In this document: positions 1 to 7,489 of the stretch, in pieces
Position numbering within the stretch: position 1 is the stretch's first letter
Layout of the letters: each line of letters opens with the position of its first letter
Origin: Falsihalocynthiibacter sp042445055
GTDB lineage: Bacteria; Pseudomonadota; Alphaproteobacteria; Rhodobacterales; Rhodobacteraceae
NCBI RefSeq assembly: GCF_042445055.1
Contig: NZ_CP170339.1
Coordinates: 2,914,001 to 2,978,000, forward strand
Direction of reading: 5' to 3'
Length of the DNA: 64,000 bases
Made by a program: the position numbers and the translations under genes
The notes under the pieces: model-generated
What the model saw: only the letters and a program-made list of their open reading frames with translations
Told to the model about the DNA's origin: nothing
The model's database searches: none

Positions 1-156
1 ACTGTCGACGGTCAAACCACCGCGCATTACATTGCCGAGCAACTTGGCGATGTAGCGGTTACTTCGCTTGCACAGGGTGTCCCGATAGGTGGCGAGCTTG
101 ATTACCTTGATGACGGAACCATCCAAGCCGCATTTAGAGCGCGCAAGCAGTTCTAA
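1..156 (+). CDS. recR: Recombination protein RecR (C-terminal part)
   Basis: Only the last 51 codons are in the window. The frame opens at base 1 and ends with TAA at 154-156. The translated tail carries GQTTAHYIAEQL and GVPIGGELDYLDDGT, the highly conserved end of the RecR Toprim domain. RecR works with RecF and RecO in loading RecA at single-strand gaps; recO is also present in this window near 49 kb. A hairpin follows immediately. The identity is firm despite truncation by the window edge. Confidence 0.93.
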   Translation, partial: TVDGQTTAHYIAEQLGDVAVTSLAQGVPIGGELDYLDDGTIQAAFRARKQF

Positions 157-157
157 A

Positions 158-190
158 AGAGGCCCCTGCGTAGATCACGAGGGGCCTTCT
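158..190. terminator. Bidirectional terminator between recR and trcR
   Basis: An inverted repeat with arms around AGGCCCCT (160-167) and AGGGGCCT (180-187) is followed on the plus strand by a T-rich run. It lies between the convergent ends of recR and trcR, so it can serve both genes. Confidence 0.75.
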
Positions 191-204
191 TTATTTCAAA
201 CCTA

Positions 205-960
205 TTACGGTTGTTCGTCGTCCGTGCCGCTTTCTGGCAGGTTAAAGAACTCGTCCGCGTTCGGTACGTCGGAATTCTCTTTTTCTTCCTCTTCGTCACG
301 CGGATCGCCAGAGAAGCTAAACGTTGCCAGCTCTTCGATGGCCGAGTTCACACGAGGTGCAGCTTCCATACCAAGGCTCTGCTCGGTCGAAACAAGCTTG
401 CGGCGCTCGTCATCGCTCATGACGTTGCCTTCTTTGGCGCGTTTCGCAGCGGCTTTCTGAACTTCTTTGTCCAATTCGCTCTGCTTACACAGGCCAAGCG
501 CAACTGGGTCGATTGGTTGAATGTTTGCAATATTCCAGTGGGTGCGCTCGCGGATCGCTTGAATTGTTGGCTTGGTTGTCCCAACGAGCTTGCTGACCTG
601 ACCGTCGCTCAACTCTGGGTGAAATTTCACCAGCCACAGAATCGACGCAGGGCGGTCTTGACGCTTGGAAAGCGGTGTATAGCGCGGGCCGCGGCGTTTC
701 TCTTCGCCAACAGCGGAAGCGTTGAATTTCAGCTTGAGTTTATAGAGCGGGTTATCCTCGCCCTTCTTGATTTCTTCGGCAGTGAGCTGATTGTTAGCGA
801 CCGGATCAAATCCCTTCACACCTGTCGCCACGTCGCCGTCGGCAATGCCTTGGACTTCCAACTCGTGGAATCCACAAAATTCCGCAACCTGCTTGAACGT
901 CAGTGTTGTGTTATCCACCAACCATACTGCGGTGGCGCGTGCCATAATTGGTTTGGCCAT
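205..960 (-). CDS. trcR: Cell-cycle transcriptional regulator TrcR (DUF1013 family)
   Basis: A 251-residue protein beginning MAKPIMARATAVWLVDNT, typical of the DUF1013 family, now usually called TrcR in alphaproteobacteria. The N-terminal half resembles a helix-turn-helix (TLTFKQVAEFCGFHELEV), and a second HTH-like stretch (LSDGQVSKLVGTTKPTIQAI) lies in the middle. The C-terminal 35 residues are very acidic and probably disordered. The ORF can be extended upstream by 10 codons, but the ATG at 960 has an AGGAG ribosome site a few bases before it, so I chose that. DNA binding is inferred from the family; targets are not visible here. Confidence 0.82.
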   Translation of the reverse strand: MAKPIMARATAVWLVDNTTLTFKQVAEFCGFHELEVQGIADGDVATGVKGFDPVANNQLTAEEIKKGEDNPLYKLKLKFNASAVGEEKRRGPRYTPLSKRQDRPASILWLVKFHPELSDGQVSKLVGTTKPTIQAIRERTHWNIANIQPIDPVALGLCKQSELDKEVQKAAAKRAKEGNVMSDDERRKLVSTEQSLGMEAAPRVNSAIEELATFSFSGDPRDEEEEKENSDVPNADEFFNLPESGTDDEQP

Positions 961-1039
961 GATCCATCTCCTATACAACATCCCGAACATATCTTCCCTG
1001 TGCCCTGGAAGGGGCGACCCTCATTCGGGCGGGTTCTCA

Positions 1040-1067
1040 TTGTCGGGGAACTTAGGGTGTATATAGT
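1040..1067 (+). promoter_or_regulatory. Candidate sigma-70 promoter for RNase T2 gene
   Basis: TTGTCG (1040-1045) and TATAGT (1062-1067) are separated by 16 bases and lie 28 bases before the RNase T2 start. Four of six and five of six consensus positions match. No experimental start is known. Confidence 0.5.
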
Positions 1068-1094
1068 GCTCACAATGAAAAGAGGAAAGGGAAA

Positions 1095-1736
1095 ATGCGT
1101 TTTTTACTCGCTTGCCTTTGTTTTGTGCTGGTTATTGCCAGTCAATCGCGTGCTGAAAACGAGCCTGCGGGGGAGTTTGACTATTATATGCTATCGCTAA
1201 GCTGGTCTCCGAACTGGTGCAAACTGGATGGCGATGCCAAGAATAGCGACCAATGCGATCCGCGCCATGATTTTGGATGGGTCCTACATGGGCTCTGGCC
1301 ACAGTATGAAAATGGCTGGCCAAGCTATTGCCGCACAACAGCTCCCAATCCACCGCGAAGCCTTACGAACGGCATGGCGGATATTATGGGAACCTCCGGA
1401 CTTGCGTGGTATCAATGGAAAAAGCATGGCCGATGCTCGGGGCTAAACGCAGAGGATTACTTTGCCACCGCGCGGCAGGCATTCGAGAGCGTCCAGAAAC
1501 CCGCCGTATTGCGCAAGGTAAGCACCCCGCTCGCCATCCCGCCAATTGTGATTGAGGCCGCATTCATAGAAGCAAACCCGCACCTGCAACCAGACGGCAT
1601 CACGATCACCTGCAAGGCAAATCACATCCAAGAAGCGCGCATCTGCCTGACGAAATTACTTGAGCCAAGAGAGTGCGGCGCGGATGTGCGGCGTGATTGC
1701 ACCGCTCCGTCGCCTCTTTTTACGCCGATCCGCTAG
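1095..1736 (+). CDS. Secreted ribonuclease T2 family protein
   Basis: 213 residues with a clear signal peptide (about 1-20, ending SQSRA). The two family signatures are present: HGLWPQ at 65-70 with catalytic His65, and WKKHGRC at 108-114 with His111. The residue corresponding to the catalytic Glu of plant and fungal enzymes is Gln107 (YQWKKHG), a change tolerated by the family pattern but likely to affect rate. RNase T2 enzymes cut single-stranded RNA in the periplasm or medium through a 2',3'-cyclic phosphate, so nutrient scavenging is the likely role. The stop codon overlaps that of the convergent oxidoreductase in a shared CTAG. Confidence 0.88.
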   Translation: MRFLLACLCFVLVIASQSRAENEPAGEFDYYMLSLSWSPNWCKLDGDAKNSDQCDPRHDFGWVLHGLWPQYENGWPSYCRTTAPNPPRSLTNGMADIMGTSGLAWYQWKKHGRCSGLNAEDYFATARQAFESVQKPAVLRKVSTPLAIPPIVIEAAFIEANPHLQPDGITITCKANHIQEARICLTKLLEPRECGADVRRDCTAPSPLFTPIR

Positions 1737-2722
1737 GTTATCTTCAGAACGATTTTTCCAATATGTTCAGACCCTTCCATGCGCTCATGCGCGGCGGCAG
1801 CATCCTCTAGGGCAAATTCATTGTCCATGACGGGGGCGATCTTGCCTGACGACAAAAGCGGCCAAACCTCTGCGCGCAACTCTGACGCAATGCGGGCTTT
1901 GGCCAAATCACTTTGAGGGCGTAGCGTGCTGCCTGTAATGGTCAGTCGCCGCGTCATGACCTGCATGAAGTTCACTTTTTCTTTGAACCCCTGCAAGAAT
2001 GCAATCTGAACCAACCGACCGTCATCAGCCAACGCATTGATATTGCGCTGCAGATACTCACCGCCGACCATATCCAAAATCAAGTCCGCGCCACCTTGGG
2101 CTTTCATCTCTTCGCTGAAATCCACTTTGCGATAATTCATCGAGCGCTCTGCACCGAGTGCCTCACAAGCAGCGCATTTTTCATCCGAGCCCGCCGTCGC
2201 AAAGACCCGCGCCCCACGCGATTTGGCAAGCTGAATTGCGGTTGTTCCGATACCAGAACTCCCGCCGTGCACCAAGAAGCGCTCACCAGCTTCAAGACCT
2301 CCGCGCTGGAATACGTTGCTCCAGACGGTGAAAAAGGTTTCGGGCAGACAAGCCGCCTGCTTTGCGTCCAAACCTTTGGGAACTGGCAAGCAATGCGCCG
2401 CCGGACAGGCCACATATTCTGCGTACCCACCCCCTGGCAATAGCGCACAAACAGAATCACCCACAGCAATTGAAGTGACCCCAGCGCCGATGGCAACGAC
2501 CTCGCCTGCCCCCTCAAGACCGGGCAAATCGCTTGCTGTCTTGGGTGGATGATAAAGCCCCGCGCGTTGCAAAGCGTCGGGACGATTCACCCCTGCGTAG
2601 GCCAGCTTGATCACCACTTCATGCGGTCCCGCAATCGGGATTGGCCGCCGTGTTTCACGCAGGACTTCTGGGCCGCCAAACGCCGAGATTTCAATGGCGC
2701 GCATTGTATCTGAAGTGCTCAT
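1733..2722 (-). CDS. NAD(P)H-quinone oxidoreductase, PIG3/QorA type (MDR superfamily)
   Basis: 329 residues. The N-terminal GroES-like domain includes AGVNRPDALQRAG and LPGLEGAGEVVAIG. The Rossmann half carries HGGSSGIGTTAIQLAKSRGA for NADPH binding. No structural zinc cysteine cluster is visible, as expected for the quinone oxidoreductase branch of medium-chain dehydrogenases. Cytosolic reduction of quinones or reactive enals is likely; the natural substrate cannot be read from sequence. An in-frame ATG six codons later is an alternative start. COQ9 lies 9 bases upstream on the same strand, hinting at a small operon with a quinone theme. Confidence 0.85.
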   Translation of the reverse strand: MSTSDTMRAIEISAFGGPEVLRETRRPIPIAGPHEVVIKLAYAGVNRPDALQRAGLYHPPKTASDLPGLEGAGEVVAIGAGVTSIAVGDSVCALLPGGGYAEYVACPAAHCLPVPKGLDAKQAACLPETFFTVWSNVFQRGGLEAGERFLVHGGSSGIGTTAIQLAKSRGARVFATAGSDEKCAACEALGAERSMNYRKVDFSEEMKAQGGADLILDMVGGEYLQRNINALADDGRLVQIAFLQGFKEKVNFMQVMTRRLTITGSTLRPQSDLAKARIASELRAEVWPLLSSGKIAPVMDNEFALEDAAAAHERMEGSEHIGKIVLKIT

Positions 2723-2731
2723 GTTTTCTTT

Positions 2732-3436
2732 TTAACTCACGTCCTTGGGGTTCCAATGTCCGGGTAGATCTTCCCGATGTGTACGTGATTGGGGCGCACG
2801 TATGCCGGACATCACCTTCGACGGCCCCGCCATCAATTTACTTAGAAGCGGATTCTTGCGGACCGATGATTTAAATTTTTCGATCTGCATGACGTTATCA
2901 ATACGACGCTCAAGAAACTCCCATGTGGCGGATGAATCTAGCGTATCATCGCCCAGCCAATACAGAACTGTTGAGGCATAAACCCCTGATAATGTAGCAC
3001 GTTTCGTGTACCAATTCACATCATCAGATGTATCTCCAAGCGCATTCCAAATTGCGTCGCAGGTACCCCAAATCAGCTTGCTTCCTTCGGCCGCATTTTG
3101 CGGGAGTGCAAAAAGCGCTGAACCTTTGCGCACCGCTTCTTTGTCATCTACGGCCTCAATTCGAAATTTGACCGCCGCCGAGATCCGATCCCGAAACCGC
3201 ATTTCAGAAAGATCCGTGGCGGCTAGCCTCTCAAGCATCGCCGCATCCCCTGCGTGATGAAAGGCGATCGCAAGGCCAATGCCGCCGTTTGGATACGCAG
3301 CTTTGGCATCTTCGGGCGAAACACCCGCATCAATCGCAGCTTCGGCCAAGGTCGCTTCGCTCCAACCATCGAACGCGACATGAGGCAAAGCGGCCTTAAG
3401 CAGCTCGGTCTTGATATCCATTACTTGGTCTGTCAT
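2732..3436 (-). CDS. COQ9 family protein (ubiquinone biosynthesis)
   Basis: 234 residues. The TetR-like helical N-terminus (MTDQVMDIKTELLKAALPHVAFDGWSE as residues 1-27 in summary) and the C-terminal LSGVYASTVLYWLGDD region match bacterial COQ9. COQ9 binds lipid and assists COQ7-type hydroxylation in ubiquinone synthesis at the membrane. The longer ORF starts 16 codons upstream, but ATG 3436 is preceded by GGAGGAG and gives the usual family N-terminus. It shares a strand with the quinone oxidoreductase downstream and is divergent from rpsU. Confidence 0.85.
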   Translation of the reverse strand: MTDQVMDIKTELLKAALPHVAFDGWSEATLAEAAIDAGVSPEDAKAAYPNGGIGLAIAFHHAGDAAMLERLAATDLSEMRFRDRISAAVKFRIEAVDDKEAVRKGSALFALPQNAAEGSKLIWGTCDAIWNALGDTSDDVNWYTKRATLSGVYASTVLYWLGDDTLDSSATWEFLERRIDNVMQIEKFKSSVRKNPLLSKLMAGPSKVMSGIRAPQSRTHREDLPGHWNPKDVS

Positions 3437-3465
3437 CTCGCACTCCTCCGCGTAAAGCATCCTAG

Positions 3466-3494
3466 TAGACAATTCGTTTCTCACTTGCTATACC
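3466..3494 (+). promoter_or_regulatory. Promoter for rpsU
   Basis: TAGACA (3466-3471) and TATACC (3489-3494) are spaced by exactly 17 bases, giving five of six and four of six consensus matches. The position, about 55 bases before the start codon, suits a short leader. Confidence 0.6.
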
Positions 3495-3535
3495 GCCACT
3501 TCCTGCAACTTTATGCAAACTCTAAACTTAGAAAG

Positions 3536-3549
3536 GTGGTGAAAACCAC
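3536..3549 (+). promoter_or_regulatory. Shine-Dalgarno hairpin before rpsU
   Basis: GTGGT (3536-3540), a GAAA tetraloop (3541-3544) and ACCAC (3545-3549) form a perfect five-pair hairpin that contains most of the ribosome-binding sequence AGGTGG and ends right before the ATG at 3550. It could modulate initiation on rpsU mRNA. Confidence 0.5.
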
Positions 3550-3756
3550 ATGCAGGTTTCTGTTCGTGATAACAACGTCGATCAAGCACTTCGTGCGCTG
3601 AAAAAGAAGCTCCAGCGTGAAGGGGTTTTTCGTGAGATGAAGCTCAAGCAGCATTTCGAAAAACCGTCCGAGAAGAAAGCTCGTGAGAAGGCCGAAGCAA
3701 TTCGTCGTTCGCGCAAGTTCGCTCGCAAGAAATTGCAACGTGAGAACGGCCTTTAA
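3550..3756 (+). CDS. rpsU: 30S ribosomal protein S21
   Basis: 68 residues, highly basic, beginning MQVSVRDNNVDQALRALKKK and ending in a run of Arg/Lys-rich helix (KKAREKAEAIRRSRKFARKK). Length and sequence match alphaproteobacterial S21, a small-subunit protein close to the anti-Shine-Dalgarno region. It is monocistronic, with its own promoter upstream and a strong terminator downstream. Confidence 0.97.
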   Translation: MQVSVRDNNVDQALRALKKKLQREGVFREMKLKQHFEKPSEKKAREKAEAIRRSRKFARKKLQRENGL

Positions 3757-3806
3757 GGTCGCCTGACGGATCGATTTCACTGAATAGGCGGGGCAACCCG
3801 TTTCTT

Positions 3807-3840
3807 AAAACCCCCGCGGTTCGCCGACGGGGGTTTTGTT
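3807..3840. terminator. Terminator after rpsU (convergent with cupin gene)
   Basis: AAAACCCCCG (3807-3816) pairs with CGGGGGTTTT (around 3828-3837), followed by a T-rich tail on the plus strand. The A-run on the other side lets it act for the convergent cupin gene as well. Confidence 0.88.
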
Positions 3841-3846
3841 TTGCCG

Positions 3847-4383
3847 TCATGTATCTGCGAATTGTGCTTTGAAACGTTCCATATCTAGCGGCCGTTCGTT
3901 CAGCGCCTCCGGATCCCACTCACTTCGCTCGGCTTCGAAAAAATCACCGCCGTATACATGAATAGCGCCGGTAAGGCGCGGTATCGGATTGGTAACGGAA
4001 TGTATGATATCCTTGCCAAGCGGCGTGACATCCCCCACCGAGAGAGACTTGGCGCCCGCTGCCTCGATATGCCCATCAGGGTCATCCTTAATCCGGCGCC
4101 AAAATATATTATCCTCGCGCCCTGAATAGATTCCGATGTTTGCCCACATTTCGTGATTATGGGGCTGAAGCGTCATCTTGGGGCTCCAGACCACATTCAC
4201 AATCGTCAAATCCGAGGCCTGAAATATCGGCTTAATTCCCGGGGTGTCAGGCTCCCCTAATTCGTTGATGATATTGCTGACGTCACTAAAATAGCTGCGA
4301 AGTACCTCTGATACCTCTTTCTGCCCGCCTCCTCGGCGGACGGCGTCGCGGCACTCTTCCACAAAACGCTCCAGCGTCGGCAT
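3847..4383 (-). CDS. Cupin-fold protein, cysteine-dioxygenase-like metal enzyme
   Basis: 178 residues from the ATG at 4383, which sits just after AAGGAGGT. The double-stranded beta-helix core shows the metal-binding pattern PHNHEMWANIGIYSG (two His of cupin motif 1), then HSVTN and AIHVYGGDF for motif 2. This matches the predicted metal-dependent cupins related to cysteine dioxygenase and thiol dioxygenases. Substrate is unknown; thiol oxidation is only inferred. An in-frame ATG six codons earlier (4401) is nearly at the predicted transcript 5' end and lacks a ribosome site. Confidence 0.72.
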   Translation of the reverse strand: MPTLERFVEECRDAVRRGGGQKEVSEVLRSYFSDVSNIINELGEPDTPGIKPIFQASDLTIVNVVWSPKMTLQPHNHEMWANIGIYSGREDNIFWRRIKDDPDGHIEAAGAKSLSVGDVTPLGKDIIHSVTNPIPRLTGAIHVYGGDFFEAERSEWDPEALNERPLDMERFKAQFADT

Positions 4384-4387
4384 AATA

Positions 4388-4444
4388 ACCTCCTTAAGCA
4401 TGTGAATAAGGAGGTATTATAGCACATTTCCAACATTCGACCAA
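4388..4444 (-). promoter_or_regulatory. Promoter and overlapping palindrome of cupin gene
   Basis: On the minus strand a perfect TATAAT (4416-4421) with the extended TGC before it stands 17 bases after TTGGTC (4439-4444). Directly downstream lies a perfect 9-bp inverted repeat, ACCTCCTTA (4407-4415) and TAAGGAGGT (4388-4396), with a 10-base centre. The right arm is the ribosome-binding site. The predicted start falls inside the first arm, so the repeat looks more like an operator than a complete mRNA hairpin. Confidence 0.6.
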
Positions 4445-4450
4445 AATCGC

Positions 4451-4909
4451 CTACACGGGCATCGCCGTTGTCTTGAAAACGGTCCTTAGGGCAAAGCTGC
4501 TCTGCATCTGGGTAACTTCGGGAAGGCGCGATAAATGCCGACGATGGATTTGCGCGAACTCCTCAGTATCTTTTGCCACAACCTTAAGAAGGTAATCCGC
4601 CGTACCCGCCATCAGATGACACTCCAAGACATCAGGAATCAACGCCACGGCCTTTTCAAATGCGTCCAGTATCTCATCCGATTGGCCAGAGAGCGTAATC
4701 TCTACGAAAACAGTCGTCTGCCGCCCCACCTTTCGCGGGTTAAGAAGCGCAACATAATCCCGAATATACCCCTCGGACTCAAGATATTGCACGCGCCGGT
4801 GGCACGCCGATGGCGAAAGATTGATCCGCTCGGACAATTGCGCGTTCGTAATGCGCCCCTGCTTTTGAAGCACCTCTAGAATCCGTCGATCTGTACTGTC
4901 TAATTTCAT
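4451..4909 (-). CDS. Lrp/AsnC family regulator of alanine dehydrogenase
   Basis: 152 residues: N-terminal winged HTH (LDSTDRRILEVLQKQGRITNAQLSERI, residues 3-29 in outline) and a C-terminal RAM/AsnC ligand domain with VLECHLMAGTADYLLKVV. Length is typical of the Lrp family. It is transcribed divergently from ald across 132 bases, the usual arrangement for AldR-type activators that respond to alanine. Regulation of ald is therefore a strong inference from context. A downstream cupin gene on the same strand has its own promoter. Confidence 0.88.
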   Translation of the reverse strand: MKLDSTDRRILEVLQKQGRITNAQLSERINLSPSACHRRVQYLESEGYIRDYVALLNPRKVGRQTTVFVEITLSGQSDEILDAFEKAVALIPDVLECHLMAGTADYLLKVVAKDTEEFAQIHRRHLSRLPEVTQMQSSFALRTVFKTTAMPV

Positions 4910-4996
4910 ATTTCCGTAGATTCCTTCGATTTTTCCGTCAATTAGTGATAGAATTTCCCGAATACTTATCTTTTGACGGGAGTAATTTCAAAGCAA

Positions 4997-5016
4997 TTGC
5001 GCAAATTATTTCGCAA
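4997..5016. promoter_or_regulatory. Candidate Lrp-family operator upstream of ald
   Basis: TTGCG (4997-5001) and CGCAA (5012-5016) flank a 10-base AT-rich centre, forming a dyad only 25 bases before the ald start. The symmetry and AT-rich middle resemble Lrp/AsnC sites, and the divergent gene encodes such a regulator. Confidence 0.5.
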
Positions 5017-5041
5017 AATAGCGCCAAACGGAGGAGCTACT

Positions 5042-6157
5042 ATGCTTATTGGATGCCCAAAAGAAATCAAACCACAAGAGTTTCGCGTCGGCCTGACACC
5101 AAACGCCGCGAGAGAAGTTGTTGCGAACGGCCATCAGGTGATCGTTGAGACAAATGCCGGCCTCGGAACCGGATTTAGTGACGCTGACTACATCGAGGCA
5201 GGGGCCGAAATCGTGCCGACAGCGAGCGATGTATTTGAGCGCGCCGAGTTGGTTATCAAGGTTAAAGAACCACAAGCCGTGGAGCGCAAAATGCTGCGCG
5301 AGGGGCAAGTTCTGTTCACCTATCTGCACCTTGCGCCGGACCCCGAACAAACCAAGGATCTGCTGACAAGCGGCTGTACCGCCATCGCTTATGAGACCGT
5401 GACTGACGTAGCGGGCGGCCTTCCTCTCCTTGCTCCGATGTCCGAAGTTGCTGGGCGTCTAGCACCACAAGTTGGTGCGTGGACCCTTCAGAAGGCTAAC
5501 GGCGGACGTGGTGTCCTTATGGGCGGCGTACCGGGTGTTGGCCCTGCCAATGTTGTCGTGATCGGCGGCGGTGTCGTGGGCACTCATGCGGCACGTGTTG
5601 CAGCGGGCATGGGAGCGGACGTGACGGTTCTGGACCGCTCGCTACCGCGCCTACGGTATCTGGATGACGTATTTGGCGGGACGTTCAAGAATAGCTATGC
5701 GAACGCCGGCAACACGATTGATTTGGTGCGTAGGGCAGACATGGTCATTGGCGCGGTTCTCGTGCCCGGCGCGGCGGCACCCAAACTGATCACGCGCGAG
5801 CAACTTTCGGAAATGAAACCGGGCGCGGCAATCGTCGACGTCGCAATTGACCAAGGCGGCTGCTTTGAAACCAGCCACGCCACCACACACCAAGACCCCA
5901 TCTATGAGGTCGATGGCATTATGCACTACTGCGTCGCAAACATGCCGGGTGCTGTAGCTCGGACCTCAACCATTGCGCTTGGGAACGCAACGCTTCCGTT
6001 CCTGCTCGCACTCGCAAACAAAGGTTGGAAACAAGCGTGCATTGATGATCCGCACCTCTTGAACGGCCTTAACGTTCACGCGGGTCAACTCACCTATTTC
6101 GCCGTAGGCAAGGCGCTTGGCATCGATGTGGTGTCTCCTTCGCTTGTAATCAAATAG
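5042..6157 (+). CDS. ald: Alanine dehydrogenase
   Basis: 371 residues, the normal length. Starting at ATG 5042 (GGAGGAG seven bases before) gives MLIGCPKEIKPQEFRVGLTP. Active-site residues known from the family are visible: Arg15, Lys75 (IKVKEP) and His96 (YLHLAP). The NAD-binding fold has GGGVVGTHAARVAAGMGADV. The enzyme interconverts L-alanine and pyruvate plus ammonium with NAD(H). In marine Rhodobacterales it commonly serves alanine catabolism. An upstream in-frame extension to 4973 would run through the operator and is rejected. Confidence 0.96.
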   Translation: MLIGCPKEIKPQEFRVGLTPNAAREVVANGHQVIVETNAGLGTGFSDADYIEAGAEIVPTASDVFERAELVIKVKEPQAVERKMLREGQVLFTYLHLAPDPEQTKDLLTSGCTAIAYETVTDVAGGLPLLAPMSEVAGRLAPQVGAWTLQKANGGRGVLMGGVPGVGPANVVVIGGGVVGTHAARVAAGMGADVTVLDRSLPRLRYLDDVFGGTFKNSYANAGNTIDLVRRADMVIGAVLVPGAAAPKLITREQLSEMKPGAAIVDVAIDQGGCFETSHATTHQDPIYEVDGIMHYCVANMPGAVARTSTIALGNATLPFLLALANKGWKQACIDDPHLLNGLNVHAGQLTYFAVGKALGIDVVSPSLVIK

Positions 6158-6279
6158 TCTCTCAGGCCCGTTTGCGGCCCTTTGCAGGAATGCACATTGG
6201 GTGTGCGGTACTTATGTTGCCGCGCACCTTTATTCTTGGGGGAAAGAGATTAAGTTTAGCCTAACAAAAGGATGAACTT

Positions 6280-6996
6280 ATGAACAAGAAAACAGATTTC
6301 CCCGCCACCCTAGACGATTTTCCGATCACCAAGCGCTGGCCAGCCAAGGACCCGAGTGTTTTCCAGCTTTACTCGCTGCCCACGCCTAACGGCGTAAAAG
6401 TCTCGATCATGCTCGAAGAGATCGGTTTGCCTTACGAGGCGCATTTGCTTTCGTTTGCGGACAACGATCAGAATACGCCCGAGTTTCTATCGCTCAACCC
6501 AAACAACAAAATCCCAGCAGTGATCGATCCAAATGGTCCGAATGGAAAGCCCGTCGGGATATTTGAGACAGGTGCGATCCTTATCTACCTGGCCGAGAAA
6601 TCCGGCAAGTTCCTGCCATCCGAGGGAGCGGCGCGTTATGAAGTGTTGCAATGGTTGATGTGGCAAATCGGCGGCCTTGGCCCGATGTTTGGTCAGGTTG
6701 GATATTTCCACAAATTCGCGGGTAAAGAGATCGAGGACAAGCGTCCGCGTGACCGCTATGTCGATGAGTCCAAGCGCCTCTTGCGTGTTCTGGATGGTCA
6801 GCTTCAGGGGCGTGAATGGATCGCGGGTGAATACTCGCTCGCAGATATCGCGGTTGCGCCTTGGCTTCGCTCGTTTGTCGAATCCTACAAGGCAGGTGAT
6901 CTGGTTGGAATGAACGATTTCGCCAACGTCACGGCGTATCTTGAACGCTTCCTAGAGCGCCCCGCTGTGCAACGCGGACTAAACGTACCATCATAA
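6280..6996 (+). CDS. Glutathione S-transferase, nu-class (YfcG/YghU-like)
   Basis: 238 residues. The thioredoxin-like N-terminal domain begins around residue 26 with FQLYSLPTPNGVKVSIMLEE, and carries NPNNKIPAVIDPNG and FETGAILIYLAEK, the glutathione-binding cis-Pro and ETGAI motifs. The TPNG turn replaces the catalytic Tyr or Ser, as in nu-class enzymes, which act as disulfide-bond oxidoreductases or peroxidases with glutathione. The C-terminal helical domain is complete. It is monocistronic with a strong terminator. Confidence 0.88.
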   Translation: MNKKTDFPATLDDFPITKRWPAKDPSVFQLYSLPTPNGVKVSIMLEEIGLPYEAHLLSFADNDQNTPEFLSLNPNNKIPAVIDPNGPNGKPVGIFETGAILIYLAEKSGKFLPSEGAARYEVLQWLMWQIGGLGPMFGQVGYFHKFAGKEIEDKRPRDRYVDESKRLLRVLDGQLQGREWIAGEYSLADIAVAPWLRSFVESYKAGDLVGMNDFANVTAYLERFLERPAVQRGLNVPS

Positions 6997-6999
6997 AGT

Positions 7000-7030
7000 T
7001 AAAGGCGGTGATCGAAAATCACCGCCTTTA
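7000..7030. terminator. Bidirectional terminator between GST and ytoQ
   Basis: AAAGGCGGTGAT (7001-7012) pairs perfectly with ATCACCGCCTTT (7018-7029) around a short loop. It separates the convergent GST and ytoQ genes. Confidence 0.88.
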
Positions 7031-7031
7031 C

Positions 7032-7481
7032 TCATTTTGGAAGCGCGCCCGTCAGGACATACCGCAGTATCTCTATAACCTGCTTGGGCGTTTCCGTCAC
7101 CGCGAGTGCAGCAGCATCAACTTCCTTCAACGCGTGCTGATGGTCCGCGCCATGCATCACAATCAATGACTTGCCGAGTGCTGCTGCAAATCCCGCGTCG
7201 AACGCCGCGTTCCACTGACGGTATTTCTCTCCAAATCGCACGACAACGATGTCTGCATCCTCAATCGCTTTACGTGTACGAATAGCGTTGAGTTTGGCAC
7301 CTTTGTTGTCGTGCCAAAACTTATCCGCCTCGGCACCCATAATCGCCACACCGCAATCATCGCTTGCATCGTGATCAGCCACTGGCGCCGAAAACGTTAC
7401 GTCCAGCCCTTCGGCACCAGCGACGATTTCGTCGCGCCAATCGGTGTGGATTTCACCGGATAGATAAACACTAAGCGTCAT
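7032..7481 (-). CDS. YtoQ family protein
   Basis: 149 residues matching the YtoQ family: LSVYLSGEIHTDWR at the N-terminus, then KLNAIRTRKAIEDADIVVVRFGEKYRQWNAAFDAGFA. The fold resembles nucleoside 2-deoxyribosyltransferase-like proteins, with a small alpha/beta core and a conserved YRQWN segment. No biochemical role is established. It is 8 bases downstream of pheT on the same strand, so probably co-transcribed with the phe operon. Confidence 0.8.
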   Translation of the reverse strand: MTLSVYLSGEIHTDWRDEIVAGAEGLDVTFSAPVADHDASDDCGVAIMGAEADKFWHDNKGAKLNAIRTRKAIEDADIVVVRFGEKYRQWNAAFDAGFAAALGKSLIVMHGADHQHALKEVDAAALAVTETPKQVIEILRYVLTGALPK

Positions 7482-7489
7482 AAATCCCC

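Noticed and set aside
211..1200. A 329-codon plus-strand frame opposite trcR and the start of RNase T2
   Set aside because: It is antisense to a well-supported gene, has no family features, and ends inside the RNase signal peptide.
4388..4415. Cupin palindrome as an RNA thermometer
   Set aside because: The predicted start lies inside the left arm, so the full hairpin would not be in the main transcript. Kept as a possible operator instead.
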